Shown piece after piece: positions 10,588 to 23,720 of a DNA stretch of 64,000 nucleotides. Position numbers and translations under genes: made by a program. Positions within the stretch are counted from its first letter, which is position 1. Each line of letters begins with the position of its first letter. Source of the DNA: Brasenia schreberi (Eukaryota; Streptophyta; Magnoliopsida; Nymphaeales; Cabombaceae); contig JAYKKT010000073.1 in the NCBI GenBank assembly GCA_036023115.1, positions 15,442,001 through 15,506,000 of the forward strand. Direction: 5' to 3'. The notes under the pieces are model-generated. The model was not told the origin of the DNA and did no database searches. It was given only the letters and a program-made list of their open reading frames with translations.

Positions 10588-13500
10588 CTCTGCCCATGTA
10601 AGGGATCACCCTTGCATTGCTGGTCCCAAGCCCGGATAAAGGAGGAGGGTTGTGTTAGGCTTCCGACAACCACCGTAAAACTTCGTCAGATTTTTATAAC
10701 ATATATTACAAAAATTATGAGTATTGCTTTGGGGTGTCCCCACCTAGCGGCGTGTTGTAGAGCTCGAATGCAGTAAGAAGTAAGCAAGGGCCACTATATT
10801 TTTGCCCGAATATAATGAATCAATTGCAGAGAGGGTTCCCACATCATGGACGGGTGTGGGTAAAGAAGTTAGTCCTCTACATTGTCGCCCGAATGTAGTG
10901 AAAATTTTTCAAAGAGAGTCTTCGCATTTTGATCATGGACAGATGCGGGGGATAAGGAAGTTAATCCTAGATAATAAGATTCGTATGGGTTCTTGGAATA
11001 TCGGAACATTATCTGGTAAGCTAATAGAGGTGGTAGATACTATGATTCGGAGAAAGATTTATATTTTATGTTTACAAGAGACAAAATGGGTTGGAGAAAA
11101 AGCAAAGGAGATAGAAGATACAAATTTTAAATTATGGTACTCAGGTAAAGAAAAGGCTCGAAACGGAGTTAGTATTATCATAAATAAAGATTTAAAGGAG
11201 AGTGTAGTAGACATACAACGATATGGTGACCGAATCATGACGTTGAAATTAGTGTTAGGAGCAGAGGTTTTAAATATAGTTTGTGCTTACGCGCCCCAAG
11301 TAGGACTAGAAGATAGTATAAAGACAGTTTTTTGGAAAGAGTTAGATAATGTGTTTCAAAAGATTCCACAAAGGGAGATGATTTGTTTAGGAGGAGATTT
11401 AAATGGACATGTCGGTAAAGAGGCATTAGGATATCAAGGGATTCATGGAAACTTTGGTTTTGGGGATATAAACGAGGAAGGTAGAGAGATTTTAAATTTT
11501 GCTATGGCATTTGATCTCTTTATAGTCAATACAATCTTCAAAAAATGAGATGAACATTTAATTACTTATAAGAGTGGCTTATCACAAACACAAATTGATT
11601 ACTTTATTTGTAGAAAAAAAGATAGAACGTGTTATAAAGATTGTAAGGTAATTCCAGGAGAAAGCTTAACCACCCAACATCGACTTTTGGTTATGGATTC
11701 ACAAATAAAAAAATGAACAAAGAAGAAAAGAGTGCATCGAGCTATTTAGACTAAATGGTGGAACCTCAAAAGCGAGAAAGAAGATATATTTAAACAGAAA
11801 GTCCTTCAAGGAGATGTTTGGAATTATGTTGGCACACCCTGTGATATGTGGAAAAATATGGCTATACATATTAGGAAAGTGGCGAAAGATGTGTTAGGGG
11901 TATCTAAGGGAGGTGTACCGGCACAAAAAGAAGCTTGGTGGTGGAGTGAAGTAGTACAAAATAAAATCAAGGCAAAGAGGGCATGTTACAAATTACATTA
12001 TGCTAAGAAAACTAGTGAAACTTTAGAAGCTTATAAGAAAGCAAAGAAAGAAGTGAAAAAGGCCGTTAGTAAAGCAAAAGCTAAGATTTGTGAGGACTTA
12101 TATAAAAAGCTCAACTCAAAAGAGGGTAAAAGAGATATTTTTAGAATAGCTAGGGCTAGAGATAAGAAAACTAAAGATCTTAATTATGTTAGATGCATAA
12201 AAAACGAGGATGAAAAAATTCTAGTGGCAAATGATGATATAAGAAATAGATGGAAAGACTATTTTTAACTAAGTCAGAAAAGTATATAAACCACAATTTC
12301 TACCGACGTATTCAAAAGAATGAAGTTATAGAGGCTCTTAAACATATGAAGGGTGGTAAATCGGTAGGACTAGATAATATTCCTATAGAAGTTTGGAAAA
12401 TACTAGGAGAAATATGAATCATTTGGCTCACAAGACTATTTAATGAAATATAGAAAAACCAAAAGATGCTCGAGGAATGGAGAGCAAGTACACTTATACC
12501 CATATATAAGAACAAGGGAGACATTCAAAATTGTGTGAATTATCGAGGTATCAAGTTAATGAGTCATACTATGAAATTATGGGAAAGAATTATCGAATGT
12601 AGGTTAAGACAAGTATCAAGTACAACAGAGAACCAATTTGGATTCATGCCAGGCAGATCTACTATTGAAGCGATTCACCTTTTGAGATGTCTTATGGAAC
12701 ATTTTAGAGCAAAAAAGAAAGACCTTCACATGATATTTATTGATCTAGAAAAAGCTTATGATAGGGTACCGAGGGAGGTTTTTTGGAGAACTTTGGAAAA
12801 AAGAGGTATCCCATTGACATATATTAACCTTATAAGAGACATGTATGATGGTGCAAAAACATGTGTGAGGACTCATGAAGGAACAACAGACTTCTTTGAA
12901 GTTAATATTGGGTTACATCAAGGATCAACTTTAAGTCCATACTTATTTGTAATGGTGATGGATGAGTTAACAAAACATATTGAAGATGAAGTACCTTGGT
13001 GTATGTTATTTGCAGATGACATTGTATTAGTAGAGGAGTCTAAGGAAAAAGTTAATAGAAAATTGGAACTATGAAGAGAAACATTAGAAAGCAAAGGCCT
13101 CCGACTTAGTAAAACAAAGACAAAATATATGGAATGTAAATTTGATCATTTGGTTACTTTAGAGGATATAGAAATTAAAATTGGCATACATTGCATTCCC
13201 CAAAGGGAAAGTTTTAAATACCTAGGGTCAATTTTTCAGAGTGATGGAAGAATTGATGGAGATATTACACATAGAATTAATGCTGGTTGGCTAAAATGGA
13301 GAGGAGCATCAGGTATTCTTTATGATAAGAAGATACCATTAAAGTTAAAAGGTAAATATTATAGAGCAGCAATTAGGCCTGCCATGTTTTATGGTTCTGA
13401 GTGTTGGGCAGTTAATCATCAACATGTACAAAAGATGTCTGTGACAGAAATGAAGATGTTGAGATAGATGAATGGTCATACAAGAAAAGACCGTATACAT

Positions 13501-13826
13501 AATGAGGTTATTAGAAACAAATTATGAGTGGCACCAATAGAGGATAAAATGAGAGAACATCGTTTAAGATGGTTTGGACATATAGAGAGAAGATCAAAAG
13601 AAGAACATGTAAGAAGGTTAGAAAAATTAAATTTGGAAAGTATTAAAAGAGGTAGAGGACGACCACAAAAGTGTTGAAAAGAAACAATAAAGAATGATCT
13701 AGCTTATTGGGAGTTAAGTGCTAACATGGCACACGATAGGGATATGTTGAAACAAAGAATCCATGTAGCCGACCCTGTCTAGTATGGGAAAAGGCTTAGT
13801 TGATGTTGTTGTTGTAGTTGTTGTTG
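10588..13826 (+). mobile_element. full-length RTE LINE (copy B) nested in copy A
   Basis: A 3.24-kb non-LTR retrotransposon inserted into copy A, flanked by a perfect 19-bp TSD, TATTCAAGAATAAAGTCAA, at 10569-10587 and 13827-13845. It has a ~350-bp head, one long (now broken) endonuclease plus reverse-transcriptase frame, and a TTG-repeat tail. Length, single-frame layout and non-poly-A tail fit the RTE clade. In plant annotations such endonuclease frames are often mislabelled 'craniofacial development protein 2-like'. Confidence 0.92.
10940..13467 (+). pseudogene. RTE LINE polyprotein (endonuclease + reverse transcriptase), broken
   Basis: The first part (to 11548) is an AP-type endonuclease with WNIGTL, LQETKW, YAPQVG and GGDLNGHVG motifs. 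A linker frame follows at 11846-12268. Reverse transcriptase at 12466-13467 has [31 protein letters not shown] and the catalytic FADD. Breaks include a TGA at 11546, a TAA at 12266, a frame change between 12268 and 12466, a TGA at 13072 and a TAG at 13465. It cannot make the full protein. No RNase H domain is seen, as is usual for RTE. The upstream start is uncertain because the family head overlaps the frame. Confidence 0.88.
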
Positions 13827-15372
13827 TATTCAAGAATAAAGTCAAAGAGACTCTTAAATATGTGAATGTTGATAAATCTGTATGATCACACAAATATTCC
13901 TATAGAAGTATGAAAATTTTTAGAAGAGATTGGACTCACTTGGCTCACAAGACTATTTAATTAAATATGAAGAAACCAAAAGATATCCGATGAATGGAGA
14001 GCGAGTACACTTATACCCTGATAAAAGAATAAGGGAGACATTTAGAATTATATGAATTATGAGGGTATCAAGTTAATGAGACGTACTATGAAATTATGAG
14101 AAAAAATTATTGAACGTAGGTTAAGATAAGTATCTAGTATACCAGATAACCAATTTGGATTCATGCTACTCAGATCTACTATTCAAGCGATTCACCTTTT
14201 GAGACGTCTTGTGGAACATTTTAGACCAAAAAGGAAAGACATTTATATGATATTTGTTGATATAGAGAAAGCTTAAGATAGGGTGTCAAGAGATATTATT
14301 TGGAGAACTTTAGAAAAAATAGGAATCCCATTTACATACATAAACCTTATAAGATACATGGTACAAAAACTTTGTTAGGACTCATGAAAGAACGATGACT
14401 CCTTTGAAGTTAATATTGGATTACATCAGGGATCAACTTTAAGTCTATATTTATTTATATTGGTTATTGATAAGTTAACAAAACATATTCAAAATGAAGT
14501 ATCTTGGTGTATGCTATTTGTAGATGACCTTGTTAGTGGATAAGTCTAAGAAAAAAGTTAATAGTAAATTGGAACTATATAGAGAAATGTTAGAACGTAA
14601 ATGCTTCCAACTTAATAGAACAAAGATAGAATATATGGAATGTAAGTTTGATAATTTGACTATTTTAGAAGATATAAAAATTAAGATTGGCATACATTGC
14701 ATCCCTCAAAAGGAAGTTTTAAATACTTAAGGTTAATTTTTCAAAGTGGTAAAAAAATTGATGAAGATATTACACATAAAATTAATATCGGTTGGTTAAA
14801 ATGGAGAAGGGCATCATGAATTGTGTATGATAAAAAGATACCATTAAAGTTTAAAGGTAAATATTATAAAGCAACAATTATACCTACTATGTTTTATGGT
14901 TTTAAGTATTGGGTAGTTAATCATCATGTGTAAAAGATGTTCGTAATAGAAATGAAGCTATTGAGATAGATTAGTGGTCACACAAGAAAAGATCATATAC
15001 ATAATGAGGTTATTAGAAATCAATTGAGAGTAACACTAATAGAGGATAAAGTGAGAGAAAATCATTTAAGATAGTTTGAAGATGTTGAATGATGACCAAA
15101 GGACGCTTTCGTAAGAAAATATGAAAAACAAAAATATGAAAATGTTAAAAGAGGAAGAGGACTACTACAAAAGTGAAAAGAAACTACAAAGAATGATCTA
15201 TTTTATATTGAGTTAATAGTTAGGACTACGTGGAAACAAAGAATCCATGTAGCTGACCCCATTAGTATAAGAAAAAGGCTCGGTTGTTGTTGTAAACATA
15301 ATATATAATTATTTTCTACTATTTGTGCATGAAATTTTCCTAATTCTTTACGAGGTAGGGGCTTTATAAGTT

Positions 15373-15494
<122 letters not shown>

Positions 15495-15587
15495 CTGAAA
15501 AGGTTGTCTCATATGATTCACAGGCACAATCATGGCTCTCGTACACCCATTTCGTCACACATCTACCAACACCAAGATGGCCACATT

Positions 15588-15632
15588 CTTCTCTCTCTCT
15601 CTTTATATATATATATAGAGAGAGAGAGAGAT
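15588..15632. repeat. (CT)n-(TA)n-(GA)n self-complementary microsatellite
   Basis: CT repeats, a TA core and GA repeats form a near-perfect inverted repeat that could extrude as a hairpin. Confidence 0.9.
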
Positions 15633-16981
15633 TGTGATGCCTGACTTGTAAAGAGAAGGAGAAAATACAAACTGTGAAAAAGGATCAGGTTAAATATCAA
15701 TAATTATCCCATTGCACGACATGTTTTGTTGTACATACTTGCTGTCCTCTCTCTCTATCGTTTCTTTCTCTCCCTTTTTGAATATATCGCTCTCTGCTTT
15801 TGGCTCTCCTTCCCCAGTTCTCTCTTTTTGTCGCTCATCAAGGCTTGTATGAACCGAAAATCTCTCTATCGCCACTGTCGCTGTTATCTTTTTTCTCATT
15901 CCTTATCTCTCTATCGCTACTGTCGCTGTTATCCTTTTTCTCTTTCCTTTGTTCACCTCTTCCCTCTCCCTCCTTTTATTCTGCACATCATTTTATTCTG
16001 CGCATTATGAGTAGACACGCACTCTTGTGTGTTCGATTTAGAGCTTGAGATGCATGTAGATGTGTCTCAACTTTCAAACATAAAAAAGTAAAATGGAACA
16101 GACATGTCGGGACACGTATGTCTCGCACAAGTATATGGGCCTTGAGGCATATCTTCTTAAAGTAGACGGCCCCGAGTGCATCTACCTCCTCAACGCGGAC
16201 ACGTCTACCTCTCAACCTCGACACGTCGAGGTGTCTCTGGCTTTGAGGCAGACATGCCCGTAAGCGTTTATTTTCGTGTTTTAAGAAAAATTCAGGTAAG
16301 AAAAGAAAGAAAAAAGGAGAGAAAAAGAAAGAGAGAAGAAAAGGAAAAAAGGAAGACATGTGTAGCTTACTTAGAAGAAAGAGAGAAAGAGAAAAGATGA
16401 AAGAGAGCTTAATTTTAGATTATCCAAACAATTGATAGTCGTAGTTGTGGTGTTGCAGGAAGAATGGTAAAAGAGAGAAGAAGAGAGAAGAAGGAATGCA
16501 TGAAGGTACTAATGAATTTAAGGAGTACATGAAACCAGGATACGGATGATTTAAAGAGTGTTGTGAATGGTAATAGTAACACCGTTGTTGTAGGGTCTGT
16601 ATGTATATACTTTCAAGGTGGTGGTAGAAGGTAACTGTCATTTTAATCGGCATTGACTATTTGTGTCGACAAGAGGAAGGGTAGAGGAAGGTGTGTGGCT
16701 GATGGTGGGGGCTGTCGTTGAGGTTGTGGAAGGTGGTAAATTAGAGATTTCGCATGATGTTATATGACAACCTCTGCAACAACTATTTAGATGGTAAAAG
16801 GGGTAGTGGTAAATGGTTAAATCTTATCCATGCTCAAATCTACTCAAACCATTTTATCTTTAGGCGAAAAAGCAAAAACATTTAATACACATATGTATTA
16901 AATAAAAGTATAAAATTTAAATTATACTTTTAATTCAAATCTCTATCAATAATATACATGTTTGAGTATTTATCACTACCC

Positions 16982-17027
<46 letters not shown>
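15633..17027. other. low-complexity spacer
   Basis: C/T-rich at 15740-15990, including a ~42-bp unit present twice around 15861-15944 (CTCTCTATCGCCACTGTCGC and a close copy). A/G-rich at 16290-16400. A (CT)n(TA)n run lies at 16981-17028. No gene seen. Confidence 0.5.
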
Positions 17028-17030
<3 letters not shown>

Positions 17031-17486
17031 GTGTGTATATAAAGTGAATCTAATATACTTGTCATTTTATATGCTTGCGTATCATTTGATCTTAACTATT
17101 TATCTATCAACCTTCTATTTTAAAATGAATGATTAAGTTTAAAAGTAAATAGTACAAAAAATAAATCAAGTTTGCAATAATACATGTGAACTTTTTGCCC
17201 TTCTACTTTTGAACTCAATAAAAGATAACAAAGAAATAGATGGTATATATCTAATATGTGTGCGTATGTAAAGTGAGTCTAATATACTTATCATCTTATA
17301 TGCTTGCTCATCGTTTGATTTTAATCATTTATCTATCAACCTTCTATTTTAAAACAGATGATTAAGTTTAAAAGTAAATAATACGAAAATTAAATCAAGT
17401 ATGCAACAATAGATGTGAACGTTTTGCTTTTCTACTTTTGAACTCAATAAAAGATACGAAGAAATAGATGGTTTGAGATTTTGAAG
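17028..17486. repeat. ~229-bp direct tandem duplication
   Basis: Two adjacent copies begin near 17028 and 17253; AAAGTGAATCTAATATACTT at 17041 recurs almost unchanged at 17270. The similarity runs through ACTCAATAAAAGATA in both and then stops. Confidence 0.85.
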
Positions 17487-18204
17487 AATATGATTTAAGT
17501 AAATAACATAATCGTTGGATTCTATAATCAGCTACAAAGATTAAAAATCTACAGGGTATAGAGTAAGTAGAGGACATGGTAGGTGTAATGATGACGAACA
17601 TGCATCCTACACTCGTGGGACATTCCCTTTTAACGCTGATCATGCATCCTACAAGAAAGCACTAAATCCTTTTGACTTGTCTCTCACCCAATTTATAAAC
17701 CAATCTTACGTTTCCTATTTTATGCTTCTCTGTTAGTTTGGCAAGTTGCCGGATCACTCTTCTAATTGCTTTTATCTGTTCGTTATCAATGCCTCTTGAA
17801 GATTGGAGCGCAAAGTCACTGCCATTAAAGAGCTTGGCATAGTGTTATAAATGTATTGCAATCCAATCACGATGTCTGCACTTGTAAAATGAGTTTGGTT
17901 GGTGAGAAACTAAATACTCATAATAACTCAAAAATTGAATTTGGCGTACTGGTGTAAATGGATTCAGGGATTCGGAACTCTATGTCTCTAGTATGTAGGA
18001 GGGAATGAACAGATCAGAAGCGTTGTGGTCAGGAGTGGCGACGCATCCTGCGTCAGAGTCATTCAACCTGAGGAAAGAGCCTGACTGATAAAATAAAGAG
18101 CAGCATTGGCTGTTGAACTGCGTTACTCCATGAGATTCTCCTCGAGAATTGCTTCTTGCATTCTTTTGCACAAACATTTACGAAAAGCATTCATTTGGAA
18201 AACG
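17487..18204. other. spacer, no gene seen
   Basis: Short open frames only, none with recognisable protein features. Confidence 0.45.
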
Positions 18205-18478
18205 CTAGTATGTGTCACGAACTAGACTGCTCCAAACCAGCTCAACCGTTTCATTCACAACCGATGAATCAGTTGAAACTGAAACCGGATCCAAAATCAG
18301 GAAGCACTTGGTTCGGTTCTGGTTTCACTTTTAATGAACTGGTCAAAACCGGACATTTTTTTCTTTAAATTCTTTAATTTGTAAAATTTTCAATATTTTT
18401 TGCCAGTTTTAATTTCCAGAATCGAATCGGAACCACTCTCAAACCATCAGTTCTAGGGCGAACTAATGAACCTTCGTA
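18205..18478. repeat. GGTTC/AACCGG-rich dispersed repeat, copy 3
   Basis: Starts near CGAACTAGACTGC and is rich in GAAACCGG, GGTTCGGTTC and AACCGGACA motifs. The internal part is AT-rich. Confidence 0.4.
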
Positions 18479-18699
18479 ATATTTTAAAGGTGACCACTAG
18501 AGTTCTCGATCTGCATGTGAAAGCTTGTTACTGGGGGAAGACAAATCAGTCTAAAAGCTAACAGTAAATCGGCCTTGAATGTTTACTCATTTTAGTTCCA
18601 GTTTGCCGTTGGAATTCAAGTTTAAGTTTGATCGCTGCAAGCGGATGATCGTTCTTTTCATAATTCATGGTCTGGTTTCATCTGTGTGTGTGTATGTGT

Positions 18700-19430
18700 G
18701 CAAGTTTGTAACAGGCCCCGCGGGGCAATAGGAGTGGGACAACAACAAATTTGGGATGACCCGGGTACAGGTCATGCTTTCCACCCCATTAACCAGTTAC
18801 ATCAGCCCCTCCCTGCCCAACCACAAAAACCGACTGGGCTGGGCTAGAAAATTTAAGCCATAATTTTCAAGTGTCTTTTATTACCTTGGCCCAAATGACC
18901 CTGGGGTGAAAGAATGGGCCTATCTGGGCCACGGAGCCAAAAATAACCAAAAAAATAGAGCTAGGTGAATTATATATACCTTTTGTTATAAGTACTGGTC
19001 TAGCCGGGCCCTAACGGGATGTTTGATAGCAGGGCCAGGCCCTGCTATAGTGAGAGTGAGGTCCGGTACACGTTGCTTTTCAAACTCGGACACGGTCCCG
19101 TATGAAAACAGGGCCCATGGCCATGTTATCAAAAAAGTTGGTGTTTGCGTGTGAGACTGCAGGGTACACACACTGGACACCGCCGCACTCCATGTAGTGC
19201 ATACATGCCCCACACATTTTAACACATGGGTAAAGCGCGCGGACCACACGTTCCACGGGCCCGCACGGTCTGCTTGCACAACCACCGCCTAGAGGGCGAC
19301 TGTGCCAGCATTTGCTTGGTCAGATAAAACGTTGGTCAGTCCTGCCCGGCCCTAATTTTCCTCTGCCCACAACGGCTGGAGCCAGGCCAGGCCAGAATTT
19401 TAAGACCTTTTGTCTTTCTATCAAAAGAAA
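18700..19430. other. GC-rich GGGCC-containing spacer
   Basis: Locally GC-rich with short palindromes (GCAGGGCCAGGCCCTGC near 19030) and repeated GCCCGGCCCTAA-like words near 19010 and 19345. It may be a decayed transposon; no coding domain or clean termini. Confidence 0.35.
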
Positions 19431-19984
19431 ATAGTTAAACCTTTTTATAGTTTTGATTAAGAATAATGACGATTAAGAATACATAAAACCCTACTTAATG
19501 TGAGAAAGACACCGTTTTCATTTGGATTTTGTTGGGGGGGTGAACTTTGAAGACTATGTGTATTACACTCATGTTACCTAGAAGCAAAGTGTGGGCATGA
19601 ATGGATAGAATATAGGAAAGTCAGGGATTCTGATATGCCTACTCATACCATCTATTGTTTTTTTTGTCATGAATGTAGTTTAATTTTTTTAAAGAGTTTT
19701 AAAAAGTAAGAAAGACTTTATTCTCTAAAAAATAATTATCGAGAATGAGTAAACAACGTTAGTGGTGAGTAGCATCTAATCACTATATATATAAATAGAT
19801 AGATACATAATAAGAGGGAGAAAGAGAAATTGGTAAATGCATACACCTTATCGATGCTTAAACATCCTTAAAGACCTCAACCATTAGATCATTTAGATTA
19901 ATGAAATTCAAATTTTAAAGTAAAAATATAACTTCATATTTTACCTTTTACTTTAAATATCTCAATCGTTGATGTTAAAGTTTG
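19431..19984. other. AT-rich spacer
   Basis: No gene, RNA or clear repeat recognised. Confidence 0.45.
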
Positions 19985-20290
19985 GACGGTTTGGTTTTAG
20001 TAGGAAAAAACCTGACGGTTCAGTTTCAGTGTTGGAATCGAACAGAACTATTATATATAAAGTTTATATACTTATATGGATATAAATCTTGACAAGTATA
20101 TAAGTTTATATATATGAGTTTTATAACCTTGCATATATAATGTGGACCGTAGATCTAAATAATCTAATATGTTTAGCAAAACTCTAAGATAAGAAGACTG
20201 TAGTTAAGAACCAAACCAAGTCGGAACCAGCGGTTCGTTTTAATTTGGTTCTCTAAAAGTTAACCAAGACTAATGGTTTAGTTTTCTTGT
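19985..20290. repeat. GGTTC/AACCGG-rich dispersed repeat, copy 4
   Basis: GGTTTGGTTTTAG and GACGGTTCAGTTTC at one side, ACCAAGTCGGAACCAGCGGTT at the other, with an AT-rich middle. Confidence 0.35.
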
Positions 20291-21088
20291 AGTTATTTAC
20301 CGTAATAACCTAATGCAATGTGGCTATTATTTTTTGATAAAATGTTAAAAATCCTATTTAACGAGGTCTCAAAAGCCGAATTGAGCTGAATTTCTTTCGC
20401 CCGCCCTAGTCCCTAAGCAAGAAATTGCAGATGAGCATGGGTCTCTTATTGAATCTTTTTTATCGTTAGCCATTGAGGCGAGGTGGGGTGTCTTCCCCAA
20501 CTGAAATTTGGAGAACCACCACCAGGAGTCCACGCCTTCAAGCCCCATCCTTTACAAAGATATCAATAACTCATTGCTTTCAAATGTCAATAAACCCAAA
20601 ACCCCGTGCAGTGTTTTAAGAAGCTGATAACATAGAGAACAGCAGCTGGATCGGTGGCTTTGATTGAGGAATCATATATCGTGTCGCACTCACTGGTGCT
20701 AATACCTGCTTGTGTTGGTGATTCAAAGATGGAATTATTAACAAGGATCGGTCGACCCATCTCCATTTCAATGATAACGAACTGTTGTGGCTCTATCTCA
20801 AGTGGACTAACATGCACCGACATGTTCATGAACAATAATGTGAAAAAGCAGAAGAAGAAAGAAAAAAATGCACTAGATATCCAAAACAACCTGCTTTGCT
20901 CTATGTATCGGAGCAATCGCCACAACACAAACATCCAAACGCCTTAGCTAATGGCATCAGCCATACAGCCAATATAGAGCCACCGGTATCACATGGGTGC
21001 CTTGTGCCCATTTTTCTTTCATCACAAAAACCAAAAGTCCAAAAATAATGCTGTTAACTTCACCTTATCTCTCATGCCATTCTCCTTT
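20291..21088. other. upstream region of the first HyPRP gene
   Basis: No supported gene. A 115-codon open frame on the minus strand (20587-20934) has no recognised domain. Confidence 0.4.
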
Positions 21089-21095
21089 TATAAAA
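21089..21095 (+). promoter_or_regulatory. TATA box of the HyPRP gene at 21170
   Basis: TATAAAA lies 75 bp upstream of the start codon, a normal plant TATA-to-ATG distance allowing a ~45-nt leader. The leader holds no other ATG. Confidence 0.75.
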
Positions 21096-21169
21096 GCTGA
21101 CATTGGGATACTCAAACCCATCCAACAAGCTCAAAATCGCGTAGAGAGATAGAAGAGAAGGTGAGAAAT

Positions 21170-21601
21170 ATGGGATCATCAACTTCCCTTGGTGTGCTTT
21201 TTCTCTCTCTAAACCTTCTCTTCTACACTTGTGTATCTTCTGGATCTGACTCATGCCACTCGAAACCCAAGCCCAAACCCAAGCCCGCACCACACCCATA
21301 TATTCCACCCCCTGTCACAAAATACCCTCCCTACAACCCGTACCCTAAATGCCCCAAGGACACTTTGAAGCTTGCTGCTTGTGCTGACTTGCTTGGTGGG
21401 TTGGTCAACTTGGTGATTGGTTCGGGCAGCAGCCAGTGCTGCGGCCTGCTTGAGGGTCTTGCTGACGTTGATGCAGCTGTTTGCCTCTGCACTGTTATCA
21501 AAGCCAACGTTCTTGGCATCAACCTCAACGTGCCTGTATCACTCAGCTTGCTCCTCAATGCTTGTGGCAGAGTTCCCCCTGAAGGCTTCAAGTGTGCCTA
21601 A
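21170..21601 (+). CDS. hybrid proline-rich protein (8CM, pEARLI1/DC2.15-like), 143 aa
   Basis: A small secreted cell-wall-type protein with a single exon. A hydrophobic signal peptide (about residues 1-26) is followed by a short Lys/Pro/Tyr-rich linker (KPKPKPKPAPHPYIPPP). The C-terminal eight-cysteine domain of the plant lipid-transfer/seed-storage fold has the order C, C, CC, CxC, C, C (family pattern CADLL...CCGLL...VCLC...NACG...FKCA). Family members are associated with cell-wall strengthening, cold and pathogen responses; the exact role here is unknown. The start is the ATG at 21170; the nine bases just upstream are in frame but lack an ATG. Length is typical. A second member lies 3.1 kb away on the opposite strand. 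Confidence 0.94.
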   Translation: MGSSTSLGVLFLSLNLLFYTCVSSGSDSCHSKPKPKPKPAPHPYIPPPVTKYPPYNPYPKCPKDTLKLAACADLLGGLVNLVIGSGSSQCCGLLEGLADVDAAVCLCTVIKANVLGINLNVPVSLSLLLNACGRVPPEGFKCA

Positions 21602-22312
<711 letters not shown>

Positions 22313-22606
22313 GGTTCTATCTCTCCGAGTTTTTCGGTCACCCTCTTCAACTCTCTCTGATTGCTCTTTGCTTCTCCGAATCTGAAAGCTGCCAATTTTT
22401 CTTTTCCTTCATTATTCACATTAAATCTTGGTCCAGGGGCAATTTTTTTCTTTTTGTCAATTTCCTTTGAGGACTTTGCAGTACTCTCTCTCTTCACGCA
22501 GAGACGTACATCTCTTCTTTAAAAAAATGTCCATCTCATGCGCACCTCTCTTTAAGAAAGATGCACGGTCTGGTTTAGTTAGACAAGCTCTTTCAATGGT
22601 TATGGG

Positions 22607-22690
22607 TATATATGTCCGGTTCCTAGAACCAAAACCGTCGGTTTTGGGCGGTTTCAGTTTTGGAGCCGGAATCCAGAATTGTTCCGCAAG
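22607..22690. repeat. GGTTC/AACCGG-rich dispersed repeat, copy 5 (short)
   Basis: ATGTCCGGTTCCTAGAACC at the left edge matches the inverted terminus of copy 1; the remainder is GGTTTTGGGCGG-like. Confidence 0.4.
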
Positions 22691-23199
22691 CAGTGGCCCA
22701 TTGAATGATTACCATTGAAAGCAACAAAGAGGGAATAATGAATTTAAATGCCATCTCTTTCTTTCTCTCACAGACACATCAACAGAAACGCAAATACTTA
22801 GATGATTGCTTGCTGTCTTCTTCTTGTGGTGATGAGTATGGTATAAGCTAGCTAGATGGGGTATTATATATGGGAAGAGTAGGGGAGAAGTCAAGGCTAG
22901 TTTATATATAGAACATTGTCTTAGCCATGTGAGAAGTATGGGATTGTGGAGTCTGATCACCGTATGCTGGTATCTTTAATAAAAGACCATTTCCTTGGAC
23001 CAACCTTACCTAGTTTTGACTTGTTTGGCTGATTAACTCCACCACGGAGGATTTGGATGATATGAGAATCTTAATTGTGGAATGGTTGTTTGGTTTTCGT
23101 TCAATCCTCACCGCACATCAGACTTGCTATGCCAGTCTAATATCTAGAGATTGAAGCCTATTCCACACTTTTCTCTTAAGGACCAACTCTAATATATTC

Positions 23200-23202
<3 letters not shown>
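22691..23202. other. spacer
   Basis: No supported gene or RNA. Confidence 0.45.

Positions 23203-23258
<56 letters not shown>
23203..23258. repeat. (TA)n microsatellite
   Basis: Uninterrupted alternating A and T, 56 bases. Confidence 0.97.
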
Positions 23259-23259
<1 letters not shown>

Positions 23260-23680
23260 ATCTGTCATGGCTGATGATGGGTACTCGTTGCTTTTGGGTG
23301 GTATCATTGTAAATTGCAATTTTAAAGGTTTTTGAAAAAATATAAAAGTGTTTTAAAAAGTGTGAAAGCCATTGTTATAATAATATGTCATCCAAAAGTA
23401 ATATGTGAGCATATCAGACGTGGAGGACAGATCCAATTTTCATATATATATAAAGAGAGAGTGATAAATACATAATGTTGGTACATAATCTTTTATAAAC
23501 ATCTCTATTGTTCCATTAACATGATCATCAATAGCGACAAGTGCGTTAAATGGTTTTTGTTTTATCATCACCCCTCTCTTTCTCTCTCTCTATATATAGT
23601 CATGCACAACGTGATATTAGGAGCTGTTCCTCAATAGAAAAGTATAGAGACCATAAGATGCATGTGTGCCTGCGAGGAGG

Positions 23681-23720
<40 letters not shown>

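Larger units (their letters stand above)
8932..15293 (+). mobile_element. degenerate RTE LINE (copy A), split by nested copy B
   Basis: Two half-elements, 8932-10587 and 13846-15293, form one RTE-type LINE once the insertion at 10588-13826 is removed. The 5' part starts with the family head (GGTATCACCCTTGCATGG) and carries a decayed endonuclease and linker. The 3' part carries decayed reverse transcriptase and the TTGTTGTTG tail. An imperfect 12-bp TSD flanks the whole: AAACATAGTATA at 8920-8931 and AAACATAATATA at 15294-15305. It has many more stops and frameshifts than copy B, as expected for the older host copy. Confidence 0.85.

Noticed and set aside
10802..11548. A cellular 'craniofacial development protein 2-like' gene
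   Set aside because: The frame is the endonuclease of an RTE LINE bounded by TSDs, a known source of such mis-annotation.
18986..19285. 99-codon minus-strand frame
   Set aside because: Open because the region is GC-rich; no recognisable protein features.
20587..20934. 115-codon minus-strand frame upstream of the HyPRP gene
   Set aside because: No domain recognised and it lies in the presumed promoter region of the neighbouring gene.
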